Notes: a model not told the origin generated them from the letters alone. DNA of 64,000 nt from Jejudonia soesokkakensis (GCF_042664795.1 NZ_JBHTBN010000007.1:65798-129797), one strand, 5' to 3'; positions 1 through 9,166 are shown, numbered from the stretch's first letter. Numbers and translations are program-made.

Positions 1-528
1 TACAAGATACATACCTCTTGATAGATCAGACATATCAATTTCTGTGATATTTCCTGAAGCACTTCCTTGAGTTATTACTTTCCCGAGTACGTTATGAATT
101 ACAAAACTATCCAACTCAAATAATGAGCTTACAGTTAAGGTATTTGATACTGGATTTGGATAATAGTTTATGTTTGTAGCAAACTTGTCATCCACACCTA
201 ATTCTTCAGTAATTGTAAGTCTTCCAAACATTGAGCCTGGATGTATGGTACATAAATAGTCTATTTCTGCCACACTCATAAAGGTATAAGAATAAACAAA
301 TCCCATCCCCGTTTCGGTTCCAGAACTAAAATCTCCTGGAGCATCCGGGTCTGTACTTTCAACATTGTGGGGTGCCGTATTACCCCAAGTCCATTCAACT
401 GTATCCCCAACCTCTAATGTTACGTTTGCGTCTGTAGTTCCCTGAAGCCAGGAAACATTAAAGGTGTCTTGTGCAAAAAGCATTGTGCTGGAAAGTATAA
501 ATGCTACGAATAAAGTAATTTTTTTCAT
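1..528 (-). CDS. Secreted cupredoxin-like protein with T9SS sorting domain (3' end cut by window edge)
   Basis: Reading from the ATG at 528 gives 176 codons still open at the window edge. The protein begins with a signal peptide ending near LFAQ, followed by a plastocyanin-like domain with the expected type 1 copper ligands: a His in TAPHNVES and the Cys, His and Met of CTIHPGSMFG. A YPNPVSN stretch then opens a C-terminal sorting domain of type IX secretion, and the last visible residues (DLSRGMYLV) are typical of its end, so only about 5-10 residues should be missing. It is probably an exported copper or electron-transfer protein. It is transcribed away from carB, whose terminator lies in the gap. 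Confidence 0.8.
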   Translation of the reverse strand, partial: MKKITLFVAFILSSTMLFAQDTFNVSWLQGTTDANVTLEVGDTVEWTWGNTAPHNVESTDPDAPGDFSSGTETGMGFVYSYTFMSVAEIDYLCTIHPGSMFGRLTITEELGVDDKFATNINYYPNPVSNTLTVSSLFELDSFVIHNVLGKVITQGSASGNITEIDMSDLSRGMYLV

Positions 529-624
529 GTTGTTATGTATTTAGTTTTGTAAAAGATACGATATAAATTAGGTCTTGGTTCTAATATTAAAGATATTAGT
601 TAAATTTAAATATTTTAAAAAGCA

Positions 625-652
625 AAAATCCCACAAATAATGGCAGGATTTT
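625..652 (-). terminator. Terminator after carB
   Basis: AAAATCC (625-631) pairs with GGATTTT (646-652). On the minus strand the stem is followed by a T-run, as expected for an intrinsic terminator just beyond the carB stop. Confidence 0.6.
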
Positions 653-671
653 ATTTTTAAAAAGGTTTTTA

Positions 672-3524
672 TTATTTACTTAAATACATTTTTCTTCTAG
701 AATATAAATCGTAGAATTCATCATCTTTTAAACTGTCTATAAATAAGATACTTTCGCCGGTACTTTTCATCTCCGGACCTAATTGTTTATTTACATTCGG
801 AAATTTATTAAAGCTAAAAACTGGTTGCTTGATAGCATAGCCCTCAAGATGTGGTTTAAAATCGAAGTCGGTTACCTTATTGTGCCCCAGCATTACTTTT
901 GTAGCGTAATTTACATAGGGCTCTCCATATGCTTTTGCAATAAATGGAACTGTTCTCGAGGCTCTAGGATTGGCTTCAATTATAAATACCTTATCATCTT
1001 TAATCGCAAACTGAATATTAATAAGGCCTACCGTATTTAAAGCTCTAGCAATTTTGAACGTATGGTCTTTTATTTGCTGAAGCACTAGGTCTCCTAAGTT
1101 AAACGGAGGTAACAATGCATTGGAATCACCCGAGTGAATTCCGCACGGTTCTATATGCTCCATAATCCCTATAATATACACATTCTCACCATCACAAATT
1201 GCGTCTGCTTCTGCCTCGATGGCTCCGTCCAGATAATGATCGAGCAATAATTTGTTATTCGGAATTTTACGCAATAAGTCAACTACGTGCTCTTCCAATT
1301 CCTTTTTGTTGATAACAATTTTCATCCCTTGACCGCCCAATACATATGAAGGTCTAATTAATAAAGGGAAATCCAACTCTTCTGAAAGTGCCAAGGCTTC
1401 TTCTGTTGTTTCAGCAGTTCCAAACTCTGGATACGGAATGTTATTTTCTTTTAACAAGGTAGAGAAGCTTCCGCGATCTTCGGCTAAATCAAGTGACTTA
1501 TAGCTCGTTCCCAGTACTTTGATTCCGTAGCGATCTAACTTTTCGGCAAGCTTTAAAGCTGTTTGTCCTCCTAACTGAACAATCACTCCTTCTGGATTTT
1601 CATGCCGAATAATATCATAAATATGTTCCCAGAAAACAGGTTCAAAATACAGTTTGTCGGCTACATCAAAATCGGTAGATACCGTTTCAGGATTACAGTT
1701 GATCATAATGGTCTCATACCCAATTTCTGAAGCTGCCAACACCCCATGAACACAGCAGTAATCGAATTCAATTCCTTGCCCGATACGGTTAGGCCCAGAA
1801 CCTAACACAATAATTTTTTTCTTATCGGTTACTACACTATCGTTTTCTGAATAACGGTTTCCATCTGCAGTTTCCATTTCATTCTCGAAAGTAGAGTAGT
1901 AATAAGGAGTTTGTGCTTTAAACTCGGCAGCACACGTATCCACTAGCTTGTAAACACGCTGAATATTCATTTCTTCACGTTTTTTATACACCTGACTTTC
2001 AAGACACTTCAACATATGAGCGATCTGCCGATCTCCATATCCTTTTTGCTTCGCCTCTAGTAATAATTCTCTCGGAAGGGTATCGAGATTAAATTTAGAT
2101 ATCTCTTTTTCAAGCATGTATAATTCTTCGTACTGACGTAAGAACCACATATCAATTTTGGTGATCTCATGTATTCTGCTTAGTGGAATACCCATTTGTA
2201 TGGCATCGTAAATTACAAATACACGATCCCAACTAGCATTTTTCAATTTATCTAAGATCTGTTCGTAGTCGGTATAACTTTTACCATCGGCTCCTAGTCC
2301 ATTCCTTTTAATTTCAAGGGATTGGGTAGCTTTATGTAGTGCTTCTTGAAAACAACGGCCAATTCCCATAACTTCTCCTACGGCTTTCATTTGGAGACCA
2401 AGCGTACGGTCACTACCTTCAAATTTGTCAAAATTCCAACGTGGGATTTTAACAATGACATAATCTAAGGTTGGTTCAAATAAAGCTGAAGTAGATTTTG
2501 TAATCTGATTGTCGAGCTCGTCAAGATGATATCCAACAGCAAGTTTTGCTGCGATTTTAGCAATTGGATAACCCGTTGCTTTTGAAGCTAAGGCTGAAGA
2601 ACGTGAGACTCGGGGATTAATTTCAATAGCAATGATATCCTCTTTTTCATCTGGACTTACAGCAAATTGAACGTTACATCCACCTGCAAAATCACCAATA
2701 CTTCGCATCATATGGATTGCCATATCTCGCATTCGTTGATAGGTACGATCACTTAAAGTCATTGCCGGAGCAACAGTAATGGAGTCACCCGTATGAATTC
2801 CCATTGGATCCATATTTTCAATCGCACAAATGATTACTACATTATCATTGGCATCACGTAGAAGTTCTAATTCGTATTCTTTCCAGCCAATTAAAGCCTT
2901 GTCAATCATGACTTCATGAATGGGAGAAATTTCTAGACCATGGCGTAGCAAATCATCAAAATCTTCTTCTTTATACACAATGGAAGCTCCAGCTCCACCC
3001 AACGTAAAAGAAGCTCTAATCACCAACGGAAAGCCAAATTCCTGGGCAATTTCTTTACCTTTTAAGTACGAATTTGCAGTAGCTTGTGGAGCCATTGGAA
3101 TTCCAATTTTAAGCATCAATTCTCTAAACTGCTCTCTGTCTTCGGTGATATTAATAGCATCAATATCTACTCCAATGATTTCAACTCCAAAATCTTTCCA
3201 GATTCCCTTTTCATCTGCTTCAATACAAAGATTCAAAGCGGTTTGTCCTCCCATGGTTGGAAGTACTGCATCAATTTGTGGATGCTCTTTTAGTACTTTA
3301 ACTATTGATTTTGTAGTAAGAGGCAATAAGTACACATGATCTGCCATAGAAGGGTCTGTCATGATAGTTGCCGGATTAGAATTTATAAGTATGGTTTCAA
3401 TTCCATCTTCTCTAAGGGAGCGCAATGCCTGCGATCCTGAGTAGTCAAATTCGCAAGCCTGTCCAATAATAATAGGGCCTGAGCCGATAAGTAAGATGGA
3501 TTTTAATTTAGAATTTTTTGGCAT
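672..3524 (-). CDS. carB: Carbamoyl-phosphate synthase large subunit, short form
   Basis: Makes carbamoyl phosphate from bicarbonate, ammonia (delivered by CarA) and two ATP, for pyrimidine and arginine synthesis. Two homologous ATP-grasp halves are visible: the first begins with LIGSGPIIIGQACEFDYSG and the second, about residue 570, with VLGSGPNRIGQGIEFDYC. At 950 residues it is roughly 120 shorter than E. coli CarB (1073), and it stops directly after the second ATP-grasp half, so the C-terminal MGS-like allosteric domain is absent. That length is, to my knowledge, usual in Flavobacteria. No carA is adjacent. Identity is very secure; loss of UMP/ornithine control is inferred from the missing domain. 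Confidence 0.97.
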   Translation of the reverse strand: MPKNSKLKSILLIGSGPIIIGQACEFDYSGSQALRSLREDGIETILINSNPATIMTDPSMADHVYLLPLTTKSIVKVLKEHPQIDAVLPTMGGQTALNLCIEADEKGIWKDFGVEIIGVDIDAINITEDREQFRELMLKIGIPMAPQATANSYLKGKEIAQEFGFPLVIRASFTLGGAGASIVYKEEDFDDLLRHGLEISPIHEVMIDKALIGWKEYELELLRDANDNVVIICAIENMDPMGIHTGDSITVAPAMTLSDRTYQRMRDMAIHMMRSIGDFAGGCNVQFAVSPDEKEDIIAIEINPRVSRSSALASKATGYPIAKIAAKLAVGYHLDELDNQITKSTSALFEPTLDYVIVKIPRWNFDKFEGSDRTLGLQMKAVGEVMGIGRCFQEALHKATQSLEIKRNGLGADGKSYTDYEQILDKLKNASWDRVFVIYDAIQMGIPLSRIHEITKIDMWFLRQYEELYMLEKEISKFNLDTLPRELLLEAKQKGYGDRQIAHMLKCLESQVYKKREEMNIQRVYKLVDTCAAEFKAQTPYYYSTFENEMETADGNRYSENDSVVTDKKKIIVLGSGPNRIGQGIEFDYCCVHGVLAASEIGYETIMINCNPETVSTDFDVADKLYFEPVFWEHIYDIIRHENPEGVIVQLGGQTALKLAEKLDRYGIKVLGTSYKSLDLAEDRGSFSTLLKENNIPYPEFGTAETTEEALALSEELDFPLLIRPSYVLGGQGMKIVINKKELEEHVVDLLRKIPNNKLLLDHYLDGAIEAEADAICDGENVYIIGIMEHIEPCGIHSGDSNALLPPFNLGDLVLQQIKDHTFKIARALNTVGLINIQFAIKDDKVFIIEANPRASRTVPFIAKAYGEPYVNYATKVMLGHNKVTDFDFKPHLEGYAIKQPVFSFNKFPNVNKQLGPEMKSTGESILFIDSLKDDEFYDLYSRRKMYLSK

Positions 3525-3572
3525 TTTGAGGTGCTTTTTTTGATGGCTTAAAATTACGATTCAATAGGGTAT

Positions 3573-3610
3573 AAAAAAAAGGTGTTGCTTTTAAAACAAC
3601 ACCTTTTTAT
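3573..3610 (-). terminator. Terminator after rpmH
   Basis: GGTGTTG and CAACACC form a stem flanked by A-runs and T-runs on both sides, so it can act in both directions. It sits between the rpmH stop and the carB start, both on the minus strand, and most likely ends the rpmH message. Confidence 0.75.
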
Positions 3611-3626
3611 ATATAACTTATCAACA

Positions 3627-3788
3627 TTATTTTTTGTGACGAGCTTCGGTTGATACAGAAAGTTTCTTACGGCCTTTCGCTCTGCGCGCAGCCAATACTT
3701 TTCTTCCGTTTACAGACGCCATACGCTCTCTAAAACCGTGCTTGTTTCTTCTTTTTCTTTTTGATGGCTGAAATGTTCTTTTGCTCAT
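3627..3788 (-). CDS. rpmH: 50S ribosomal protein L34
   Basis: A 53-residue, very basic protein starting MSKRTFQPSKRKRRNKHGF, the standard L34 signature, and ending in STEARHKK. The Arg/Lys-rich body (GRKVLAARRAKGRKKLSV) is complete. It is a structural part of the large ribosomal subunit. In many bacteria rpmH lies beside rnpA and dnaA; here it is monocistronic, with its own promoter (3894-3923) and terminator (3573-3610), about 37 kb from dnaA. Confidence 0.97.
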   Translation of the reverse strand: MSKRTFQPSKRKRRNKHGFRERMASVNGRKVLAARRAKGRKKLSVSTEARHKK

Positions 3789-3893
3789 TTTAGTATACTT
3801 TAACTTGTATCAATTCTTTCTTTAAAATTCTCTTTTGAGAGCGCCTAAACAAAAGCTTCTTAACTACAACATACTTCTTCGCGTAGGCGGGTG

Positions 3894-3923
3894 CAAATAT
3901 ACAACGTTTTTTTACTTTCCAAA
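3894..3923 (-). promoter_or_regulatory. rpmH promoter (Bacteroidota -33/-7 type)
   Basis: On the minus strand a TTTG (3923-3920) is separated by 18 bases from TATATTTG (3901-3894). This fits the Bacteroidota sigma consensus TTG-N19-TAnnTTTG well and lies about 105 bases upstream of the rpmH start. Confidence 0.75.
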
Positions 3924-3986
3924 GAGATTTTGTAAAATATTTTTGAATGTTTTTAGTACCTTTGACACCCGTTAAAAAACCAATAC

Positions 3987-4550
3987 ATGTTCAACAAAAA
4001 TATTAAATTAGTTTTAACCGCATTATGCATAGCAGCAGCTGTCTGGCAGTTTGTAGAAGAAAATATTGGAAACGGTATTATGTTCATTCTGCTTGCCGGC
4101 ATTTTTGTGTTTCTTTACTTTAAAAACGAAATTATACTATTAGCCTTTCTCCGTCTTAGAAAGCAGGACTTTCCTGGCGCTAAAAAATGGCTTGATAAAA
4201 TTAAAAATCCCGAAGCTGCATTAGTTAAAAAACAACAAGGGTATTACAATTACCTCAACGGTTTAATGGTTTCTCAAACCAATATGAATGAAGCTGAAAA
4301 GTATTTTAAAAAGGCTGTAAGTCTTGGTTTAAGTATGGATACAGATATGGCAATGACAAAATTAAATCTTGCTGGAATTGCAATGACCAAGAATCGGAAA
4401 CGAGAAGCAGAAAAGCTATTGGCCGAAGCTAAAAAACTCGACAAGCACAATATGATGGATGAGCAGATAAAAATGATGAAACAACAAATGAAACGTGCGG
4501 GACAACCTAAGCAACAATACGGCGGAGGCCGCGGAGGTAGAAGACGCTAA
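3987..4550 (+). CDS. Small membrane protein with TPR-like repeats
   Basis: 187 residues. Two hydrophobic segments near the N-terminus (about 7-21 and 30-54) suggest a membrane hairpin. They are followed by a soluble helical part with two TPR-like units (around YYNYLNGLMVSQTNMNEAEKY and AMTKNRKREAEKLLAEAKKL) and a very basic Gly/Arg tail ending GGGRGGRRR, which could bind nucleic acid or acidic lipids. I know of similar uncharacterised TPR proteins in Flavobacteria but of no assigned function. A TAnnTTTG box (TACCTTTG, 3957-3964) lies at a suitable distance upstream. Confidence 0.75.
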   Translation: MFNKNIKLVLTALCIAAAVWQFVEENIGNGIMFILLAGIFVFLYFKNEIILLAFLRLRKQDFPGAKKWLDKIKNPEAALVKKQQGYYNYLNGLMVSQTNMNEAEKYFKKAVSLGLSMDTDMAMTKLNLAGIAMTKNRKREAEKLLAEAKKLDKHNMMDEQIKMMKQQMKRAGQPKQQYGGGRGGRRR

Positions 4551-4588
4551 CTTACGGAACAATCTTCAGTGGTTATTAACACAAAAAC

Positions 4589-4631
4589 AAAAGCCTCAAA
4601 TAAATAGAAATACTAATTTGAGGCTTTTTTT
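4589..4631. terminator. Bidirectional terminator between convergent genes
   Basis: AAAAGCCTCAAA pairs with TTTGAGGCTTTT across a 16-base loop, with a T-run on the plus side and an A-rich run on the other. It separates the TPR gene from the convergent TauE/SafE gene. Confidence 0.85.
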
Positions 4632-4646
4632 AGTATTTGAATCTTA

Positions 4647-5024
4647 TTACTTTCCGAAGAACAGTTTTACTGCTGCAATAACTAGGACCACAGCAAAGAT
4701 CTTTTTAAGAATGTTTTGATCAACTTTTACAGCAAATTTAGACCCTACTAGTGCCCCAACCACAAAAAATACAGCGATAATCAAAGCGAACTTCCAGTCT
4801 ATTGGAAATCCAGAAGTGTGATAGGTATAGGCAGCAATCAAGGTTACCGGAATTGCCAAAACTGCCAGACTCAATCCTTGAGCTTCATGCTGATTGAACC
4901 CTAGAAAAAGAATCATAAGTGGAATCATGACTACACCTCCACCTACGCCCATAAATCCGCTAAAAATTCCGGCAAGCAACCCAATTGCAATAAGTGAAAG
5001 TACCACTGTTAAATTCATATCCAT
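4647..5024 (-). CDS. Half-length TauE/SafE-family permease
   Basis: 125 residues, almost all hydrophobic, with four likely membrane segments (about 7-20, 29-47, 50-68, 78-96 plus a C-terminal hydrophobic stretch). The N-terminus carries the family motif GxxSGFMGVGGGVVMIPL. Full TauE/SafE sulfite or organosulfonate exporters have about 250 residues made of two such halves; this one is a single half and would need to dimerise. No second half lies next to it. It follows the lytic transglycosylase by 16 bases, so they probably share a transcript. The substrate cannot be told from sequence. Confidence 0.8.
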   Translation of the reverse strand: MDMNLTVVLSLIAIGLLAGIFSGFMGVGGGVVMIPLMILFLGFNQHEAQGLSLAVLAIPVTLIAAYTYHTSGFPIDWKFALIIAVFFVVGALVGSKFAVKVDQNILKKIFAVVLVIAAVKLFFGK

Positions 5025-5040
5025 GTCATGATTTAGTTAT

Positions 5041-5973
5041 TTATTGTCCCACTGTATAATATCCAGTTTCAGGTATTTCTATATAATATTTTTTTCCTGA
5101 GGCATTTTTTAAATACGTATCGCGTAACCACGGATTGTGGATTTTTAAGATCTTGTAATTAATTCCCTGTTCTTTTGCAAAAGCTGCAAAATCTTCAACA
5201 GGCTTATCTACCAATACTTTTCGAGTAGGAATCATGGTATATAAATCTTTTTCTCGGAAATTAAATCCATACTTTTTCGGATTACTCATAATCTCTTTAA
5301 AGGCAAGAATTCTAAAGACATATCGAGATGTTTCAGAGTTTAACAACAACTCATAATATCCATCTGCGTCCTGGCGCTCCATTTGATTATTCACGCCTGC
5401 ATTGCCCGCGTTATACGCTGCGCAAGCTGCTGTCCAAGTTCCAAACCGTTCTTTAGACTTTTTAAGGTATTCTGCAGCAACTTCTGTCGCTTTCTCTAGG
5501 TTATAACGTTCATCTACATAGTCATTAATTTCTAAACCATATTCTTTGCCCGTCCCTTTTAAAAACTGCCAAAAACCTGCAGCACCAGCAGGAGATCGTA
5601 CGTTATCTAATCCGCTTTCTGCAACTGCAAGGTATTTAAAATCATCTGGCAAACCATGTTCCTGTAACAAACGCTCGATCGTTGGAAAATATTTATTAGC
5701 ACGTTTGATCATGATTAACATGTTAGATTGCCAATAGGTGTTTACTAATAATTCGCGGTCAAATCGTTCTCTAATATCAGGATCTGTAAGCGGCACTTCT
5801 TCCCCTGCAAAGTTCATACTGTCTGGCAACGGTAATGCATACACATTGTAATCGTTGACTAATTTTTTTTCCATCGTCTCGTCTGTGGTAGGTGCTTCCT
5901 GCACCGCATTTACACACAAACTGCTCACTACAAAAAGTATAGTGACCATTCCAATTTTTGTTATTAAGCTCAT
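5041..5973 (-). CDS. Membrane-bound/periplasmic lytic transglycosylase (MltD-like SLT domain)
   Basis: 310 residues with an N-terminal signal segment (about 5-23). The SLT domain includes the catalytic Glu in VAESGLDN (residue 119), followed by SPAGAAGFWQF and a later AYNAGNAGVN, the standard order for goose-lysozyme-like transglycosylases that cleave the MurNAc-GlcNAc bond with anhydro-ring formation. The C-terminal part resembles MltD, but I see no clear LysM repeat. Likely role is peptidoglycan turnover in the periplasm. It precedes the small permease gene in one operon. Confidence 0.9.
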   Translation of the reverse strand: MSLITKIGMVTILFVVSSLCVNAVQEAPTTDETMEKKLVNDYNVYALPLPDSMNFAGEEVPLTDPDIRERFDRELLVNTYWQSNMLIMIKRANKYFPTIERLLQEHGLPDDFKYLAVAESGLDNVRSPAGAAGFWQFLKGTGKEYGLEINDYVDERYNLEKATEVAAEYLKKSKERFGTWTAACAAYNAGNAGVNNQMERQDADGYYELLLNSETSRYVFRILAFKEIMSNPKKYGFNFREKDLYTMIPTRKVLVDKPVEDFAAFAKEQGINYKILKIHNPWLRDTYLKNASGKKYYIEIPETGYYTVGQ

Positions 5974-6031
5974 ATTGTATTTTTTTTTATAAAGATATGG
6001 AAATCATTCAGCTTTCCATAGTACAGTCTGG

Positions 6032-6697
6032 CTATTTCTCTTGAATAATGTCAACTATTTTTTCTGAAACTTCTTTCCCTTTATTTAAGATCATGACATG
6101 CGTACCCCCTTTTATTATAGCACAATCTTCTATGTTTTTAAGAGGAAAAACTATATCTGAATCCCCGTGAATATGAGAAATCCCAGGTAAGACCTCTCGC
6201 CTTTTCCAACAAACCATATTTTTGATTGCCCAATCCAGATAATCCTTGTCCCTAACATGCAAATAATCATTATAAAGTCCTAACCGCTTTTTGGACCTGG
6301 GTCCAACAGCATATTTTGTAAGATCATCTGTACTTAACACCAGTCTTGTTGGCACCAATTTATACAGCCCTGTTTTACTGGCGATACGCAATCTTTTAGG
6401 TAATTCTGTTCGCTTTTTTACACTTGAAATAATGATAAGTTTATCACATTTTAAAAATTTACTCATTTCCTGAGCAACGACTCCTCCAAAAGAAACCCCT
6501 ATGAGCACCGGATTTTTATGATGAATTTTCGCAGCCATACGCTGGGCATACGACGACATTTTTTCTTTGTTTTCTGGAAGCAACCACTCTAGAATATGAA
6601 TTTGAAACGTATCTTCTGGTAACTTTATGTTTCTGAAAATCTCTTTTCCTGCAGCCAGCCCAGGCACAAAATAAACATGTATTTTTTGAGAATTCAT
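6032..6697 (-). CDS. Alpha/beta hydrolase
   Basis: 221 residues, no signal peptide. The nucleophile elbow GVSFGG (Ser69), an acid in HGDSD and a terminal His in GGTHVMIL form a complete catalytic triad in family order, so the enzyme should be an active cytosolic esterase, lipase or thioesterase. An early VPGLAAG oxyanion-hole loop supports this. The substrate is unknown. It is monocistronic and divergent from the pirin gene; a TACCTTTG box lies on its strand at 6748-6755. Confidence 0.85.
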   Translation of the reverse strand: MNSQKIHVYFVPGLAAGKEIFRNIKLPEDTFQIHILEWLLPENKEKMSSYAQRMAAKIHHKNPVLIGVSFGGVVAQEMSKFLKCDKLIIISSVKKRTELPKRLRIASKTGLYKLVPTRLVLSTDDLTKYAVGPRSKKRLGLYNDYLHVRDKDYLDWAIKNMVCWKRREVLPGISHIHGDSDIVFPLKNIEDCAIIKGGTHVMILNKGKEVSEKIVDIIQEK

Positions 6698-6774
6698 AGG
6701 AGGTTGTTAACAAATAAGAATCTAACCGATATAATTCGTAACTTTACAACAAAGGTACTTTATCTAAAGCTTCC

Positions 6775-7491
6775 ATGAAAAAGATTTTACACCCAGCTGC
6801 GACGAGGGGCACTGCAGATTATGGATGGTTAAAAGCCAACTATTCTTTCAGTTTTGCGAATTTTTATGACCCAAACCGATTAGGCTTCGGAAAGTTACGA
6901 GTTTTAAATGACGATTTTATTGCTCCAGCAATGGGCTTCAGCAAGCATCCTCATGCAAATATGGAAATAGTTACCATTCCGCAGACAGGATCTCTAAAAC
7001 ATAAAGATTCTATGGGTTTTTCTGAAGTAATACGAAGTGGTGAAATTCAAATTATGAGTGCTGGTAGTGGTGTTGAACATAGCGAAGTAAATGCAAGTAC
7101 CACTGAAGCTATCTCCTTATTTCAAATTTGGATACTTCCAGAAACTGAAAATGTACCTCCCCGATACGCACAAGAAAAAATTGCTCCACTATTAATTGAA
7201 AATAAACTTACAACCATTGTTTGGCCTAAAGACAAAGCTACGAACACAGAGCTTTATGTACATCAACAGGCCTATTTTAATTTAGGAGACTTTACAGAAG
7301 ACACAATAACCACCTATACGCTTCATCAACAAAACCATGGCGCCTATATATTCGTAATTAGTGGTACTGTTTTTGTTGACAGTGAGAAACTTAGCGACCG
7401 AGATGCTATTGGAATCTGGGATACAGATTCTATAGCTTTGGATATAAAAAAACACAGCAGGGTACTTCTTATTGAAGTTCCTATGAATTAA
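6775..7491 (+). CDS. Pirin-family bicupin protein
   Basis: 238 residues. Begins with HPAATRGTADYGWL and has the pirin core GFSKHPHANMEIVTI followed by GSLKHKDSMG and EVIRSGEIQIMSAGSGVEHSE, supplying the His/His/Glu metal-binding set of the N-terminal cupin. The C-terminal half is a second, degenerate cupin. Relatives such as E. coli YhhW have quercetin 2,3-dioxygenase activity in vitro; the biological role here is not known. It is followed after 12 bases by a small GNAT gene, so the two are probably cotranscribed. Confidence 0.92.
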   Translation: MKKILHPAATRGTADYGWLKANYSFSFANFYDPNRLGFGKLRVLNDDFIAPAMGFSKHPHANMEIVTIPQTGSLKHKDSMGFSEVIRSGEIQIMSAGSGVEHSEVNASTTEAISLFQIWILPETENVPPRYAQEKIAPLLIENKLTTIVWPKDKATNTELYVHQQAYFNLGDFTEDTITTYTLHQQNHGAYIFVISGTVFVDSEKLSDRDAIGIWDTDSIALDIKKHSRVLLIEVPMN

Positions 7492-7503
7492 AAAACTTAA
7501 GTT

Positions 7504-7803
7504 ATGATTGAAGATGTAGAAATTAACGACAACGAATTTTTAAGACAATTTGAGCTGGAAGTGGGAGATAATATGGCTCGAATTGAATACTCATTACAGG
7601 ATCGAAAAATCTTTCTTACCAAATACGACATGCCAGATGATTTGGAAGAACAAGGTTTTAGAGATATTTTTATTAAGGCTGTGTTTGAAGAAGTTCGTGA
7701 GCGCGGTATTAGCGTGGTTCCTACTTGTGTAGAAGTGAAAAGTTTTATGCGTAAAAACCGAAGAAAATACAGAGACCTTCTCCCTGTAGGGATTAGTATT
7801 TAA
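7504..7803 (+). CDS. YjdJ-type mini GNAT acetyltransferase
   Basis: 99 residues in the short GNAT-like fold of the YjdJ type: an N-terminal beta meander (MARIEYSLQDRKIFLTKYDMPDDLEEQGF), a helix IFIKAVFEEVRERGISVVP and the Cys-containing strand TCVEVKSFMRKN. Family members are about 90-100 residues and their substrates are unknown. Its stop overlaps the stop region of mtaB by 4 bases on the other strand. Downstream partner of pirin. Confidence 0.85.
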   Translation: MIEDVEINDNEFLRQFELEVGDNMARIEYSLQDRKIFLTKYDMPDDLEEQGFRDIFIKAVFEEVRERGISVVPTCVEVKSFMRKNRRKYRDLLPVGISI

Positions 7804-9140
7804 TGTAAAACCGCTGCTGTTTCTTTGACAAAATCAAAGCGAACCAGCCCGTCTTCATCAATTTTGGTCAAAACGACTTTATGTAAAGTATTTATCAATT
7901 CTGGATTCCAAGGTGCTTTTACTTTGATATAATTTTCGGTAAATCCATGAATATAGCCTTCTTTATTTTCCCCTTCAAAGAGAACAGTTCGTGTACTCCC
8001 TATTTGCTGCTCATAAAAGGCTCGTCTTTTTTTTACAGAAAGTCCGCGTAGCATTTTACTGCGTTTTTTTCGGGCTCTATTTGATACAACTCCAGACATC
8101 AAAGCTGCTTCGGTATTATCTCTTTCAGAATACATAAAAACATGAAGATACGAGATGTCAAGCTCGTTTAAAAAAGTATAAGTTTCTAGAAAAAGTTCCT
8201 CAGTTTCACCCGGAAAGCCTACAATTACATCAACCCCTATACAGGCATGAGGCATTACCTCCCGAATTTTTTTCACCCTATCTACATATAATTCCCGCAT
8301 ATAGCGACGTTTCATCAATTTTAGAATATCATTGCTTCCACTTTGCAATGGAATGTGAAAATGAGGCACAAATGTTTTAGCCTTGGAAACAAATTCAATT
8401 GTTTCATTTTTGAGTAGGTTTGGTTCTATGGAAGAGATTCGTAATCTTTCAATTCCTGGAACTTTTTCTAATGCTACGCATAGTTCGTAAAAAGTGTGTT
8501 TATGTTTTTTATTTCCAAACTCACCTTTACCATAATCTCCAATATTAACTCCAGTAAGAACTATTTCCTTAATCCCTTTTGCCGAAATTTCTTCGGCATT
8601 CTTTAACACATTTTCAAGCGTATCACTTCTTGAAATTCCTCTGGCTAGTGGGATTGTACAATAGGTACATTTGTAATCACACCCATCCTGAACTTTTAAA
8701 AAAGCTCTGGTACGTTCACCAACAGAATACGAACCCACATAAAAATCGGCTTCCTCAATTTCACAAGAATGCACTTCACCCATGTCATTCTTAGTAAGAT
8801 CATTTAAATAATCTGTAATCTTGAATTTTTCGGTAGCACCCAATACCAAGTCTACACCATCCACATCTGCCAATTCCTGTGGTTTTAATTGCGCATAACA
8901 GCCTACGGCTATTACAAAAGCTTCAGAGTTTACTTTTTGAGCTTTTTTAACAATGGATTTAAATCGCTTATCGGCATTTTCAGTAACACTACAGGTATTT
9001 ATCACATAAATATCTGCAGATTCAGAAAAATCTACACGATTAAAACCTTCATTAGTAAAACCACGCGATATGGTAGCAGTCTCGCTAAAATTAAGTTTGC
9101 ATCCTAAGGTATAAAAAGCAACTGTATTCTTTGTTTCCAT
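7800..9140 (-). CDS. mtaB: tRNA t6A37 methylthiotransferase MtaB
   Basis: 446 residues from the ATG at 9140; a TTG 21 bases further upstream is in frame but less likely. MtaB converts N6-threonylcarbamoyladenosine-37 of tRNA to its 2-methylthio form, using two 4Fe-4S clusters and SAM. The N-terminal UPF0004 cluster cysteines are seen in TLGCKLN, INTCSVTE and VGCYAQ; the radical-SAM triad is CDYKCTYC; a TRAM-like C-terminus follows (RTVLFEGENKEGYIHG). The order and length match MtaB rather than MiaB or RimO. Monocistronic, with a TAAATTTG box at 9159-9166. Confidence 0.93.
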   Translation of the reverse strand: METKNTVAFYTLGCKLNFSETATISRGFTNEGFNRVDFSESADIYVINTCSVTENADKRFKSIVKKAQKVNSEAFVIAVGCYAQLKPQELADVDGVDLVLGATEKFKITDYLNDLTKNDMGEVHSCEIEEADFYVGSYSVGERTRAFLKVQDGCDYKCTYCTIPLARGISRSDTLENVLKNAEEISAKGIKEIVLTGVNIGDYGKGEFGNKKHKHTFYELCVALEKVPGIERLRISSIEPNLLKNETIEFVSKAKTFVPHFHIPLQSGSNDILKLMKRRYMRELYVDRVKKIREVMPHACIGVDVIVGFPGETEELFLETYTFLNELDISYLHVFMYSERDNTEAALMSGVVSNRARKKRSKMLRGLSVKKRRAFYEQQIGSTRTVLFEGENKEGYIHGFTENYIKVKAPWNPELINTLHKVVLTKIDEDGLVRFDFVKETAAVLH

Positions 9141-9158
9141 TGAATTGTAAAAGGAGGG

Positions 9159-9166
9159 CAAATTTA
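9159..9166 (-). promoter_or_regulatory. mtaB -7 box
   Basis: TAAATTTG on the minus strand, 18 bases upstream of the mtaB ATG, matches TAnnTTTG. No good -33 element is visible; the position where it would lie borders the GGAAG repeat block at 9183-9208. Confidence 0.45.

Noticed and set aside
2920..3339. Open frame of 139 codons on the plus strand inside carB
   Set aside because: It is an antisense shadow of the well-conserved carB coding region with no independent motif.
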